A DNA stretch of 64,000 nt from Paramarasmius palmivorus. Lineage: Eukaryota > Basidiomycota > Agaricomycetes > Agaricales > Marasmiaceae. Position 1 is the stretch's first letter. The number at the start of each line of letters is the position of its first letter. Below, piece by piece: positions 12,235 through 24,854 of the stretch. A program made the position numbers and the translations under genes. The notes under the pieces were generated by a model. The model was given only the letters and a program-made list of their open reading frames with translations. It was not told the DNA's origin and did no database searches. The stretch lies in assembly GCA_037176845.1 (NCBI GenBank), contig JAYKXP010000025.1, positions 604,723-668,722 on the forward strand, given 5' to 3'.

Positions 12235-13085
12235 CTGAGCTATCTCCTTCAAAGTTGCTGTTCTCTCAGGTTCCCAGAACATCACACACAGCTGGTCATG
12301 AGGCGCGTTTGCAGCTGCAGAATACAGCACTCTCCTTCCCCATCTCCTCTAACATGCACCTGTACTAGGATCGTATGACATCCCCTCTCATTTCTGCCTC
12401 TTCTGCCACAATCGTGGTGTCCGGAAAGTCCCTAAAGACTCCTTTGATGTCCTCGTCGCCGTTCGGGATTACGGGGAACCTATAATTCGAGCGCTGGTTA
12501 GTGATCATGCTCACTCCTGGAACAAATCGTAGCGCAAAATTAGCAGAAGGAGAGAAGCAAGAGAGCTCCATGTTTGGTGCAGTCCGCTCAACTCGGTCGA
12601 AGTGCAGTACCTTACGAGTTGATAGGCGAGAATTCCTCCACATGAATTTCCGACAATGGCGATGTTTTCTGGAGAGAAGTTGAGCTCACTAATAAGGTAG
12701 TATTAGGCGAGAATGTCGAGCAAAGCCGCAGGGAACGGGTTGGAGACTGGTACAGACGATGCAAGCCTGTGTTTCAAAGCACAAACTTTTTGGTCATCGG
12801 TGACGTGTTCTAGGTTGATCCGCAAGCTGCAACAAACTTGCGTAGGACGATGGCTTACCATGCAAGCAGTAAGACACCCTGGAACCGCTTTTTCTCCTAC
12901 AGTGCCACCTGCACCTCTGGTATCGTACCCAAACCCACCGGCTCTATCATTCGCCTTTGCAATGTGGCGGATGGAGCCGACAAGTAGCTTGTCAGGTAGT
13001 GGCTCAACCCAAGCGAATCCGTCCGACTCTTCGTTAGGAAGGCTCGTCTCGAACAGTGTCGCCAGTGTCGGTCATCTTGACATAG
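12235..13085 (-). pseudogene. Decayed copy of the cluster HSL-type alpha/beta hydrolase
   Basis: Read on the minus strand, pieces in different frames line up in order with the hydrolases at 40.6 and 51.8 kb. Near 13060-12880 there are LFETSLPNEESDGFAWVEPL and VGEKAVPG; near 12750-12650, NPFPAALLDILA then a stop, LNFSPENIAIVG and NSCGG in place of GDSAGG; near 12570-12380, FSPSANFALRFVPGVSM and TTIVAEEAEM; near 12345-12240, NAPHDQLCVMFWEPERTATL. The first 60 or so residues, including the membrane anchor, are missing, and frameshifts and a TAA (in LDILA-stop-YYL) are present. The catalytic serine context has changed. This is clearly a dead relic. It shows that the hydrolase family was once present outside the present cluster. 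Confidence 0.85.
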
Positions 13086-13882
13086 ACTAACCATCCGAGT
13101 ACCAGGTACTTCGGAGACGTTCGGAAACAAGTTCCGCAAAACCCAAAATGGCAGATGTTGGAGTAAAGACTAGTATCGATATATGAAAGCCATGGCTAAC
13201 TGTTGTCAACGAAGGGGCGCCTGAAATTGTATCGTGCTTCGCCAACACCAAAGGGGACCTACATATCATGTAAGGATGGTTTGTCGCTAGCCTGGGAAGC
13301 AGGGTAGATCGCCGAGACTACCAGGATCTCGTGGGTGTAGCAGGTGTGGGTCCCAGATTGCTCGTGTGTCTTGTGGACTTGACTTGAAATTCAGCCGATT
13401 CACATCTTGACCCATCGGGGTGGAAGCGAGATCCCAGTAATGGAGAATAGGCATTAGAGTTTTCGGCCCTGGGAGTCCTAACTTGGGAGTCCGCCGTATG
13501 GTACTTCCTTGTGAATATGTCAGGACAACGAGGAGCCATGTACATTTCTGGTGCACGGATTAAGGTGCCGATGTTGACGCGAAGCTTGCGGGTGTGAGAA
13601 CTTGCTTTCCTCCGAAATTTATGTAAACTGTGCTCTACTTCTTACATCTAACTGCCACTTTACTTGACTGCAATCCCATGTCGAGCCACGTCTTGAACTC
13701 AGGCTTCAGCTTGAACAGATGAAGAAAATGATCTCCATCTTTACCGTAACGCTTTGTCATTTTCCATCACGTTGTATCATGATCATGACCGTTCTGGAGT
13801 GAGACAGCGTATATCGAAACAACCATCCGAAACAGCCTCTTACCTAGGACCTCCTTCTCTCGCTCAGGGAGCAGCAATTCTT
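13086..13882. other. Intergenic, possible degenerate sequence
   Basis: Minus-strand frames at 13290-13560 look weakly protein-like but shift frame with stops, and I cannot assign a family. The rest is upstream sequence of the epoxide hydrolase. A longer upstream open frame in phase with that gene exists from 13754, but its sequence is not conserved-looking. Confidence 0.35.
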
Positions 13883-15459
13883 ATGCGTGTTTTGCGTCTT
13901 TCCGCGACCTTCCTTCTTCTGGTCACCGGTGTATTTGGGTCGAAACCCTCTGGTTTCAATCCTAGAGACTTTCAGAAACGTTCGGTCTCTTGTAAAGCAG
14001 CGAAACGCAATACAGGCGACGAAATTGTCGATATAGACCTCAGTGAGTGTTTGTAGTACTCTAGCATATAAATGTATCTAAGCGTTACACTAGGCTATGT
14101 CGACATTAACCCCGACGCCGAAAAGACGCTGATTCTGGTACACGGGTGGCCAAGCCTTTGGAGTACATGGTCGTATCAGATTCAAGAGTTCAAGGTGCGA
14201 ACTGAGTCCTATAAATACAATACTTGTCTGATCCCACTCATCCGACCAGGAAGAATATCGCTTGATTGTACCAGATTTACGTGGGTTTGGCGACTCGACA
14301 CACCCTGACGATGTAGAAAGCTCTGGAACCATGTTTGACCATGTTGGGGATCTTATATGTATCCTTGAAGACGCAAAAGTCGATAAGGCCATTTGCATTG
14401 GGTGTGTGTATAATAACTGTCATACAGTATCTTAAGGGTGTCGCTCAACGCGTTCCAGTCATGACTGGGGCTCAGCTATTTGCTATGAAGCCGGTCGGTC
14501 AAGGCCCGACATTTTCGAAGCCATAGTTGGAATCGCCGTCCCGGTACGTCAAGCACATCTGTATCGGTTCCCACAAAAGACTCACTGGTGCTTTAGTATA
14601 TCCCTGCTGCAGGTGATTTTGTACCAATCAAACACCTTGTTTCAGCCCTGCCGAAACTGGCCTATCAACTCTTCTTCAGCGGAAAGACCCAGGAAGCTAT
14701 CGCGGAGCTGGACAAGGACATCAAAAGGACTATCCGTGCCACTCTTCGGACAGGTGCCAGTCCGCCGCCTGCATCATTCCTGACAAGCCCAGACTCCTTC
14801 CTGGATGCGTGGCGCGATGTCGAAGAGGTACGTTCTGTCCGAGTATCAGACGTGTGTTCGCAGCTGTCAACTCAATCTAAACACTCAGATACCTCCTGTA
14901 CCGTTTTTCAGCCAAGAAGAAGAGGAATACTTCATTGAAGAGTATAACAAACAAGGATTCAGAAACAGTGAGAGCCCTTTCCTCCGCGGAACTGACTTGG
15001 ACTGAACAATTAACCCAAGCACTCCAATTCTACACGGATTCAAATCGTCACGCCACATGGAAGTTTGCCAACGATCAGGGTAACCATACGATCCCTCAAC
15101 CAGTTTTGGCCATTCTTCCGAAGGATGTATGTGGGCTAGCCATGCTACGTCACTACGTGCCACTGATATTGACACCTACAGGATCCTGTAGCAAATTGGG
15201 CTCTTGCTATGAAGCTTCTCAAGTCCGAGTTCTTCTTGCCTGACCTTACCACTGAGGCGAGTAGTTCGTCGTTCATTTTACCTTTGTTCGCTGAGATATT
15301 TGGTTATAGATGCTGGAGGGAGGACATTGGGTACATCTCGAGTATCCTCAAGAGGTCAACCTCGCTTTGAAGAGATGGTTGGATAAGCTGGATTCCAAGA
15401 CTGAAACAGACACCCCTTCGCCAAAGGCCGAGGAACGTCACGTCCCTGATGAGCTGTAG
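13883..15459 (+). CDS. Epoxide-hydrolase-like alpha/beta hydrolase, secreted or membrane-anchored
   Basis: Nine exons (13883-14042, 14094-14194, 14250-14401, 14459-14543, 14597-14827, 14889-14967, 15020-15126, 15182-15256, 15310-15459) give 379 residues. The start was chosen because it opens directly with a signal-peptide-like hydrophobic run (RVLRLSATFLLLVTGVFG). The oxyanion motif HGWP is at 70-73, the nucleophile elbow GHDWGS puts the attacking aspartate at about 140, and the catalytic histidine lies in EGGHWVH at about 336. Aspartate rather than serine at the nucleophile marks the soluble epoxide hydrolase/haloalkane dehalogenase branch, and the tyrosine-containing cap region follows. The substrate is unknown; fatty-acid or terpene epoxides are usual for such enzymes. 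The eighth intron appears to use a GC-AG pair (GCGAGT donor at 15257). Confidence 0.9.
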
Positions 15460-15691
15460 AAATGAGCAGGCTTGCGGTGATGATGAACGCAGAACATGGA
15501 AGTCCATACATAATCCACTGGAACCTGGAAATCAATCTACAAAATGTACACCGTATCCACAATACAGCATCAATTTCGACTGGTGTTATCGTTTTGGTAT
15601 GCCTCCGAAACTTGCGCAGCCGAGCGTCATGATTGCATTGTCAACCTTTCAACAGGAAGGCAATGGTGTTTTACCGCTACGCCAAGGTACA

Positions 15692-18343
15692 CTAAGTCTT
15701 GCTTGACTTCTCGTCATCTACCTCCGCTCCATCTCCATCTTCCTGCAACCCGAATATCTGCCAAACGAGGCTTACTTGCCCGAACGGTCTCTCGCTTCCC
15801 AGCAACGTAGAGGCAGCTTCATACCTATTTTCTTTCCTCCTGACCTGTTCGCAAATGTCACCGTACGCTTTCGCCATTCTGGCCAGAGCCGCATGATGTA
15901 TTTTGGTGTGTAAACGTTGAACGGTTAATAGCGATAACCGCGGTGAATGAACGACCTCGGGGCCTGATAACCATTGGGAGAAATTGTGCAAGGCTGTCGT
16001 TAGCTGTGAGGATTGCAGTATATGAGAAAGAGGTTCCTGTAACAGAAAAGGATTAATATTTTGTAAATGCGGAAGAGAAATCACAAACTGAGTCGTCGTG
16101 CTTTTGGCATATTGTAGCAATTTCCTCGAGGCCAGCGTCAATCACGATATCGTGATACTGGGTACCAGATGAGGATTTCAGGCTCGAAGCAAGCGAGCAA
16201 AGGAACGCACATGTTCATCGGTCAAAATTCCTACTCTTTCATGAATAATCTCCTGCACGATGTTCTGTTTTCCTTGGGTGAAGTCGAAAGGTTCTAGAGC
16301 GCTCTGGGATAGCCATTCAGAAACCAGTACAGAGGACGACAAGACAATACTCACCAAGAGGTAGCTTAAGCAGTTCAATATAAACACCTGCATGTCCCAT
16401 CTTGGTTTGGCAGCCTTCTTTTGTTCTGCACTGTTGATACACATTTGGATTGCAGGGTCTATCATGGTGTCCAAGACTTTCTCGAAGCCCGCAATCTGAT
16501 CATCCTTGTCTTCATCTCCGAGTAATGACGACTGGTACACATTCATGATCTCTCGCAAAACCTGGACGTGTTCGATGATAGGTATAGGTGCGGTGAGTGA
16601 GGGGTCTTCGTTTTCCTGTTGGTATGGTAAGCGCCATGTAGTCAGGGGAGTTTGCGCTTACCAGTCCGACACGCAAAAGAGCACGACATTGTGTCTCAAT
16701 AGCGTCGTAGAACGACTTGTAAGCAAGGTCGGTGGTGTCTTTGAGAGTCTTTGACAATACTGCATCCATGCCAATCGTGCTTTGCATTGTAATGGTGTAG
16801 AACTGCAATAGATTCGCAATCTTGTATGCCACTATGCTGCTCTCTTGAGACCTCACAGTTTGCTGGACTCTTGCCTAGTCGCCAAATATTAATAAGGGCT
16901 TGTAATTGCAAGGTATTCACCGACCTGTAAAGGAACGCACAAGCGTTTAACCGCCTCATCCATAAGCTCCCTTATCCTAAGCTCTTCTTCGCTCATCTTC
17001 TCGTGGAAGGCACGGACACTACCAACCATTCTCCCGTCGTGTTTGATTCCAAACAGGCTCTCCAAAAACTCTCGTTCACCCGCTATAGCTTGATGAACCC
17101 AGGCCAACATGTCACCGATGTAACGCATTGGGTCATGAGCGTGAAGCTCAATGGGTCGCGGTAAGCCAGAGGGACCGCCCCGTGTCAAAGCGGTAATAAA
17201 TGATGATTGTAGAGCAGATTGACGGGTCTGAGCCAAGGAAGCTAGGGCTTCTCTGGTAGCATAGATTAATGACCGGCCTGAAAACAAAAGCTGAGAACAC
17301 ACCCCAATAATTCGGGACGTTTCCCTAATCTGCTGATAGCTTCACGCATGACATTGCTGACTTCCAGCTGTGCGTCGCGTCCAATTTGTAGGAACTCGTA
17401 GGAACACCATCGCAAAATCTTTTCATAGCCTTGTTCAAGATAAGAGGAGGTAGCAGACATGATGTCCAGGCTGAAGTTAATGAATTAATCGGGAGATGGA
17501 ACGCCAGAATGGTAATGACACTCACCCAGCTTTCGTTGGGCCCTCCTCTCCAGCCATCAGTACTCTGCAGTCATCTCTGATCTTCTCAGTCTTGTCCATC
17601 GCCAAAAAGAACCGTTTTCCGACAGGGACATCTCTGGATGTCATGGCTTCAACTTCATCCTCTGTGAGAGTAAACCGAGATAGAAATAGGGAAATAATCG
17701 ACTGCTTGACTTCCACCTCCTGTCTTTCTTGCGCTCAGTAAAAGGTGCATGTATAGGCATCAGACGCGTACCTTTCTTCCCTTAGACTGCCCGCACGTTC
17801 AAGGAGAGATTTGCTGGTTTCATTCGTTAATTGCAGCTGCTTTTCTGCTTCATCGCAATAATTGTGCATCGCTGATACATGGGTTTGTAGTATATCGAGA
17901 CGCTACTAAAAGAGTCAGAGCATATATGCGATTTAGACGGCCAGAATACTCACTGAATCTAGTTCTTTGAATATCTGCAGGAAATGACGGCTTCCTTCTG
18001 CCAGCTGCTTCTCCATATCCCGTCTTAGATTTTTCCTCGCCCGGGTCGCTATCTCTCCTGGTGTGGCCTCTACATGAGTTTCCTTTGAACTCGAGGGTTT
18101 CCTAACATGTTCGTTTGATTCCTCTTCTTGTTCTACGGCAACATTGTCGGCCTTTCGTTCTGTGGTAGCGTAAAGGTCGGAAAGGGTTTGCAAGGCTTCT
18201 CGTGTCGCCTGGTCATCGAAACTGGTCCCAAGAACTTTGTACAGTCGCAAAGAGACAGGATTACGAGGTTGAGAGCTCAGTGGTGACTTGCGTTCATCTG
18301 GGACTGGCGTCGAGGAACTAGCACGCGAAGGAGTGAGGGACAT
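15692..18343 (-). CDS. COG6: Conserved oligomeric Golgi complex subunit 6
   Basis: Ten exons on the minus strand (17954-18343, 17772-17902, 17526-17723, 17303-17470, 16925-17252, 16662-16874, 16355-16615, 16211-16303, 16089-16157, 15692-16036) join in phase into 731 residues, close to the family norm. Recognised stretches are NPVSLRLYKVLGTSF near the start, coiled-coil-like helices, the strongly conserved GGPSGLPRPIELHAHDP with YIGDMLAWVHQ in the middle, and RYEAASTLLGSERPFGQV near the C-terminus. COG6 is part of the eight-subunit tether (lobe B) that captures retrograde intra-Golgi vesicles, and it acts on the cytosolic face of the Golgi. The gene ends about 230 bp from the epoxide hydrolase stop, so the two are convergent. 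It starts the conserved-gene block that runs to 26.2 kb. Confidence 0.95.
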
Positions 18344-18567
18344 GTGGCAGTGCTATACTAGAACTCAACTCGATTTCGTTCAATTTGCTCAAAATGATAC
18401 GCTACATTAAAATACGCGGAGACAATGCGAGCATGTACAAAATACAATATAAGCGATACGGTATAATCTGTGTCAAAAAGATACATTTCAGGATGAGGAT
18501 GAGGGACAAAAACAGTCCAAGAAACAACAGCGGCGGCATGAATTTGAATGATCGAATGGGAGTCAAC

Positions 18568-20941
18568 CTAGTCAACATCGTCCAATCCCCCCTGAGTACG
18601 GATGGGGCCAGGGCCGGGCTGGGGCGTAGCCCTCGAAGGGCCAAATGAAAAGGTGAACGGAGATGAACCTAGTCCACTGGCACTAGGAGGTGGTGATAGA
18701 AGAGGTGGTGGTGGCGGTCTGGCAGTAGGCCCATTAGGTTGAACTGGTTGAGTCGCGGTGACTTTGTCCGTATCCACTCCCGTTTTCTTCTGTGCCTGTG
18801 CCTTCGTGTCCTCTTGCTGTTTTTCCTTCTCTCTTTGCTCTCTCTTTCGCTTTCGCAGGGCATTCTTCTGTCGTTGAAGCTTGGCGAAGCTACTAAGAGA
18901 CTCCAAAGCTTCAGCAACATGAGCCTTTGCTGGTCGGTCTCGGAATCTGCCCAAATCAATCAGCGCGTATGTCTAAACTCTGAGAGTTACATACATACCT
19001 GCAGATCATTTCCTCGACTACGTCCTTCCCTCTCAAGAAAGGCATCTGTTCCACAAGTTGAGCATAGTGCCTTTGCACGAAGTTAGGGCAGAATTTGATG
19101 CCCTGTGCCACATCGATCCATCCCTGGAATCTCTCCTTTAGTCGGGGTTGATACTCATCCCTCAGATCCTCTGTTTCCTCATCGTCGCTTTCCATAGTGT
19201 CCAAGAAGGCCAAAATGTCGTTTTCCTCCTCATCTTCGACATACCCCGATGAAAGCCCCATCACAAGTCCCATGAAAGTCATAGGATTCATAGGAGCAGC
19301 AAACGGAGTCATGACACTATCGACCCAGTTTTCGACTCGTTCCTTTCGCTGCTGCGAGCCGAATTGAAGCTTCAGAATGCGTTGGAGCTCCGTCTTCCTC
19401 TCTTGTTCATCGATCTTGGAGAAACACGACTTGATTGCAGCATGCATCGCCCCAATAGTTTCCTGTAACTCGGCTTGCAAGATCTTGAGCACCCTTAAAT
19501 GGTTTTTTGGATCGTCACAGAGAGCGATGACGGCGCATTGGTAACTGGATGCATCTCGAGGGCGTATCAAGTGAGAGTAATTATCGAGAATGGTAATGAT
19601 ATCGTTGAGATCCCCGACAGTACTATAGATCACCAACGCGGCGGCAACGTTAGACGAGGAATGGCTGGCGACACGGGCAAGACTCTCGGATAGTTGTCGT
19701 GTAGTGGTAGCGGTGTCCGGTGAGATGGCCATGATTGTTCGGTGAAGACTAACGGACGGGCTGGTTTCGAAGAGTGATCGAAGGCGTTCAAGAACTGCAT
19801 CGCGAATGTAAATTCTTTGGTAGTTGATTGTTGGGGACCAGTGGGAGGCGTGCCAACGGCACCGACAATGGTGTTCGGCCGCAATGCTCTCGTCGTCATC
19901 TGTATCCACCCAATCGGATTCTTTGCCGCCATCCTCCTCCTCATCGTCTTCGTCTTCATCCTCGTACTCGTCTTCATCGTCTGTATCGAAAGGGTCTTCA
20001 TCGAGTAAGTCAAGTCCAAAGAAGTCAAGGGTTGCTGCAGAAGGAAATCGATAAGGGATGGCAAGTAGCAGCACTGAGCGAGTACTTACCGCGTCTACCC
20101 CCATATAACAACCTCTCTAGGGCTGGAGCACCCAAAGCATCTTCGATATCGAAAAGGATACTCTCAATTTGCGTCTTCGCACGAGGACCTCTTGCAGCTG
20201 AAAGCGACACGAGGAGCTCTCTCCAAAGCCACAGCAGGATTCCGTCACTGTTCCGAAGGTTGGCATTCGGAAACTTTTTGATCGTCTTTCCCTTTCTGCT
20301 CTTGATTGACGCGTGTATCGGGTAGCCTATAGCGCAACTACACCTAGACCCGGATAGACCTATTAGATATAAACTTTAATTGAGAAAAATGATCGCTCAC
20401 AATATACTTTTTAGCTCATCAAAGACATCCCATACATACATCAAGCAAGCGTGAGCTTGCTCAAAGTATGCTTTGTGCTCATACATGACTTGCCAGATCT
20501 CGGAAAGCCACTCTGTCAATGACTCCAAGATTTCCTCCAAGATTCCGTCCCGATTCAAGCGTTCTTTGATTACAGAGCGTTTTGAGTCGCGTCTGAGGTC
20601 GGCAAGCATGGGTTTGATTTCCTTCTTCTTTGCTAGGAGATCTAGAGTAGGAACGGATTTGTACTTTTTCTGGAGGCGCGAAAAGACTTTGAAAGCAACA
20701 TCCGTCAGTAATCAGAGAGCAAAACTAGCTCGACTGGCAGTATTACGTACTGTTCTCCAGTTTCTCAGCATGAGTCGGATTAACGGAGGCTAACAGACCC
20801 CATAGTTCCGTGTCGATGAGCTCTCTTTGAGCTTCCAGTGGCAAATTATCGAATAGTTGCTGTGTTCTGTATCAAATATGATTAGAAGAGAATTCGTATA
20901 TGTCGCGCAGAGTGCAGGACTAACTTGGACGAGGGTGCCAT
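18568..20941 (-). CDS. Conserved fungal protein of unknown function with acidic tract and Pro-rich tail
   Basis: Six exons (20925-20941, 20751-20866, 20408-20686, 20090-20326, 18999-20034, 18568-18946) join in phase into 687 residues, starting MAPSSKTQQLFDNLP in a 17-nt first exon. About residues 20-215 are helical and charged. Around 225-262 there is a dense Asp/Glu tract (DEDEYEDEDEDDEEED). Roughly 290-560 look like helical repeats, and the tail after about 570 is a long basic coiled coil (QRQKNALRKRKREQREKEK) followed by a run of prolines and a Gly/Pro/Ser-rich end. I recognise no enzymatic motif. Acidic tracts plus basic coiled coils are common in nuclear or ribosome-biogenesis factors, but that is only a suggestion. 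It lies head-to-tail with COG6, 224 bp upstream of it. Confidence 0.75.
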
Positions 20942-22004
20942 GGGTGGAACAGGCTGAGGACAATGTCTGTCGCAGTGACCGCGTGAACGATAGGCCGGCA
21001 AAATGCAGGGTCTTGTGACGAACGCGTTTCGCTCCTCAGGTTTGTATTGATACACAACAGGGTTTGAAGGAATTCATTGCGAAGATTCCAGGGTACAGAA
21101 GGGTACATATCTTGGCACAAGAGTCCCCTTCTCATTTCGAGTACGTATTTTACAAGGATCAGTATTGAGCGGTCCATGTCCTTCGACCAATGAATGTCGC
21201 TAAAGCATATCTTATATATGCACCCAGCTTCCACGCAACGATACATTATTCTCGAAAGGGTTCTGTCTTAGTACCGCATATAGTTAATGCCGAACGGGGT
21301 GATCTCTCGCTAGCCCAAGGGGGAAAGACAATGGTTGTTGCACAACAGGTGGTGGGATTAGTGGTCCGAACGATTCGGGCGAGTAACTGCACCTCACAGC
21401 TGCCAGGAATCCTCAGATTCTGCCTCTCTTCATGCCGAACTGCTTCTAAGCAAACCCGTACAGCCCAGGCGGGCTCGAGCGCTGTCCAGATGCATTAGAC
21501 GCCAATTAAGCGCTGGCTTTCCTGACCCTACAATGGCAATAAATTGAAGGCCCAGGGACAAAGATGAAGTCAAGAAGATACGCACGGTGTCGGAAGGCCG
21601 TTCACTGACAGGCGATAGATGTGAGGCATATTAGAGTCATCGAGAGGAAAGGCAGTACGTTTTCGCATAAGGTGGAGCATGCCCCAAAATCAAGAAAGCT
21701 AAGAGCTCTTTACACGTCCGAGTCGCGTACACGCGAAAAAAATACCGAGGGAAGTTTGGGGCTTGGACATTGTACACCGATTAGAGTACGGTGTACGAGT
21801 TATTACTCCAAGGAGCGGAACAGCGGAATTCCATCACATGTGAAAAATCGGTTATGACAATTCCAGATGATTGTGCCCAGATTATAGTAACACCACACTA
21901 TAGTATCATTATACGTCTTAGGCTACGCAAGTATGATCAGCATGAGAGCATGGAGCTGTGGGGGCGAACTGACCGGCTAATGAGCTTGGGGTAGAATGAA
22001 CAAG
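20942..22004. other. Intergenic, no gene seen
   Basis: The minus-strand open frame running from 21246 into the first exon of the neighbouring gene is probably its 5' leader: residues before MAPSSK show no conservation that I can see. The plus-strand frames are arginine- and serine-rich and unsupported. Confidence 0.45.
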
Positions 22005-22800
22005 TCATGACTGGGGCTCTGAATCTATGTGTACAATAGTTCCGTCGTCTGCAATTACCTTGAATCGTACTGGAAGCACAAAAGTAGTGAGCTTTCATCA
22101 TTGTATAGGAGGATGGTGAAGACGCACGTATAGTGAAAGGCATGCCCTTTTCTCTTCGAATGCTCGTGAAATAGACCGTTCCGGAACCTTTGGATCCCCT
22201 AATCCTGAAACTCATGTCTACGTTGCCCTGCATAGTACTGATCTGCAAGCCAAGACACGCAGCATTAGCGAGAATCGTGGTTAGGAAGACGAGGAGAGAC
22301 ACACCTGCCCAGTAATGTTAGGATCTCCGTTCAACCACCATTCAGGCTGAGGTCGAATAGCCTCCCCCAATACCTCCTTCAGCTTGGGGTCGCTCCTGAC
22401 AGATCGCATTACTTGTTTGAAGACTGAACTTGACATTTTCTCCTGATTTGTTACTACTGTCATGAAGACTGCCCAGCCTGCTACTCCAATGGCTGAGAAT
22501 GCCAATAGGAACGGCCATCTTCGCTATTATCGTTTCTAACAATTAGAAAAACTGTCTCTGGTCAACGAAGTATCTGAGAATACGCACAGGAAGCCTAGGC
22601 AGGTCGCGTTTTGGTCTAGGGGTAGGATGGTATGCAGAATACGGCCTTGGCTGCGAAGTGCCGGAATAAAGCGTAGTTGTAGGAGGCTCATTAGATGGTG
22701 GTGGCGGTAAAGCCGTATTTGTGTGAGTGGCAAATGCTCTTCTTGAGATATTATGGCAAAATGGACGGAGAGTTGAAAAAGTTCGGCTGACCGCGGACAT
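22005..22800 (-). CDS. COA1: Mitochondrial cytochrome c oxidase assembly factor 1 (COA1 family)
   Basis: Four exons (22588-22800, 22305-22523, 22128-22242, 22005-22069) give 203 residues. The N-terminus is basic and poor in acidic residues (MSAVSRTFSTLRPFCHNISR), as in a mitochondrial presequence, and a Pro-rich linker follows. One transmembrane segment (WPFLLAFSAIGVAGWAVFM) precedes the intermembrane-space domain with GSKGSGTVYFTSIR and FKVIADDG, typical of COA1/TIM21-like proteins. COA1 acts early in cytochrome c oxidase assembly in the inner membrane, holding newly made Cox1 with Mss51 and Shy1. Length and domain order fit the family. The gene sits 170 bp downstream of ZPR1 on the same strand. 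Confidence 0.88.
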
Positions 22801-22970
22801 GATGGCGGTCTGAATCAGAGAAGCGTTTCGGGAAATCGGACATGGACACTTCGGCTTGAGCGAATGAGTGTAAAGGAAGCCGGAGCTTGAGCGAGCTATT
22901 TACACTAACGGTCTACCAAGTACTTCATATGTCTACATCTACTCATCTGCTTCAGGTATTGGGCTGAAGA

Positions 22971-24854
22971 CTATGATGCCACTTTCTCCTCTTTTTTCGT
23001 ATCCGCCTCCTCTTTAGCATTCTCTGCCTCTTTCGCCTCTGCCTCCTTCTGAGCATCCTCCTCGTACCCCTCGACCTTCATATCGTTAAGCCCAAGGATC
23101 TCATTCTGCTCCCAAGTCCTGTCATACATTTCAATAGACATCGCTGGGTCGGGATCCGGCGCGTAGATATTTTGAATGTACGAATTGGCGAGTGGGTCAT
23201 CAAGAATGACAGTGAACGGTTGGGATCCCGATTTGACCTAGTCATTCATGTCAGTCCAGTTAGTATGAGGAAACACTGGGCACTGACCTCTTTGAGCTTC
23301 CCGAGGAAGCCCACGAAGTTCCTGCGTTCCTCTTCCTCAGAGGCATCACTGTCACCACCACGAACGACTTTCTCCGAGAGCTCCTCGTAGACTTGCTCTA
23401 GGATACCTTCTATAGTGGTGAATCGACCACCAAGTGTTCCGTGTGTGAGGACAAGGTCAATTTCTGGGATAGTCAAACCGGCGGTTTCGGACTGTAGTCG
23501 TAGATTCAGGATACGTGCGATGCAGGGGAAGACGTTGCGTTACCTTAAGAATATCTCGACTCAGGTCATCTTTATCCTCAACCTTGAGAGTAATTTTCTT
23601 GCCCTGCTCGGAGATGGCTGAACCGGACTTGACTTCGTTATCACGGTATCCACATCGGTCACAGTTCATGGACATGATCAGGACATCCTGGTTGAACACG
23701 TTGGGCACTCAAGAGCAAAGATAGCATTTTAACACTACTTACCTTGAAGTAGGGAATATTAACTTTCTTCATCAAGGTGTCAAGTGGGTGACCACAGCTC
23801 GAGCAGGTACCATGGAAAACGTAAATTTCTTCGTTTTGGCCTTCAGCACCGCCGCCAACAGGTGTATCGTCGTCTTCGCCGTTACTGTCAAGGGACACTG
23901 TTGCCTTACCCTGTGCGGCACCTAAAACACATGAGTATCACGGCAAGTATCAAGGGTAGAACATACTAGAAGACTCATCGGGTGTAGCAACCAAACCCAA
24001 CGTGACATTTTGCTCCAAAGTTCTTGGATACGTTCGCATGTTCCATTTTGGATCCGACATGGTACCAATGAACTCTATCCACGAGTTTCCTGCTGGATCG
24101 TCGAGCTTGACGGTGAACGCAGGCATCGGTGAATTCTTTTGGGATGCTTTCCCTACTTCCACCATCTTGGTTTCGCCATTCTCATCTTCCTCTACCTCCT
24201 CCTCATCACCAAGGATCTCTTTCAGCTTCTCGATCAGAGCTTGTAGCTTTTCGTATGTAGCTGGATCCTGGTACTTGCGCAGGGGCTGATCAATGCTGAG
24301 ATCGGCTACGACATCGCGGATGAGACCTTCGACAGTTGTGAGTTGGCCTTGGGAGGTCGCGGGTAGTGTCAATTCGAACTCTGGAATTTGAATTGAGCAG
24401 CTAGGAGATCGGACAATTTGCCTGTCTAGGTCGGAGCGGTCTAAAATTCGAGCAGTGTACATCGTTCCTTCCGCTACAAACCAAGAGTCAGTAACGCTCT
24501 AAAATGTAATCTGCTGAACGCACGTCTGATTGTACCGGCAGACTGAATCTCATTATTGGTCGTCCCACAGTGCTCGCATCGGAAAGACATTACTATGACT
24601 TCGCGGAAATATGGGATGGAGGTGAGCATCATCCGTGTTATGCCCTACTGTCCAGTAAAAAAGTCAGCGTCTCTTCGCGTATTGAGACGTGTATTGCGCA
24701 CCTGTTCACCACATTTCATGCACAGGGATTCAATCTCTTGCAATGGTCTCTCCTCTTCTTCCTTGTTTTCTTCGACCGGTGCGTCAGGCAGTTTGTCTGC
24801 CTGGTCTGCGAGTTTGCCAATAGCAGGAAAGAGTTCTTCCTTCTTCTCGGACAT
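22971..24854 (-). CDS. ZPR1: Zinc finger protein ZPR1
   Basis: Seven exons (24702-24854, 24524-24644, 23967-24473, 23743-23921, 23544-23687, 23288-23491, 22971-23237) join in phase into 524 residues. Two tandem ZPR1 modules are visible, each a C4 zinc finger followed by a beta-rich domain: first CMKCGEQ with [13 protein letters not shown], then CSSCGHP with [16 protein letters not shown]. Each module ends with an IPEFEL/IPEIDL strand and a family signature such as TVEGLI or TIEGIL. The C-terminus is acidic and lysine-rich. ZPR1 binds eEF1A, acts as its folding chaperone, and shuttles to the nucleus in growing cells. The start is divergent from OPI3 over about 400 bp. Confidence 0.96.
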
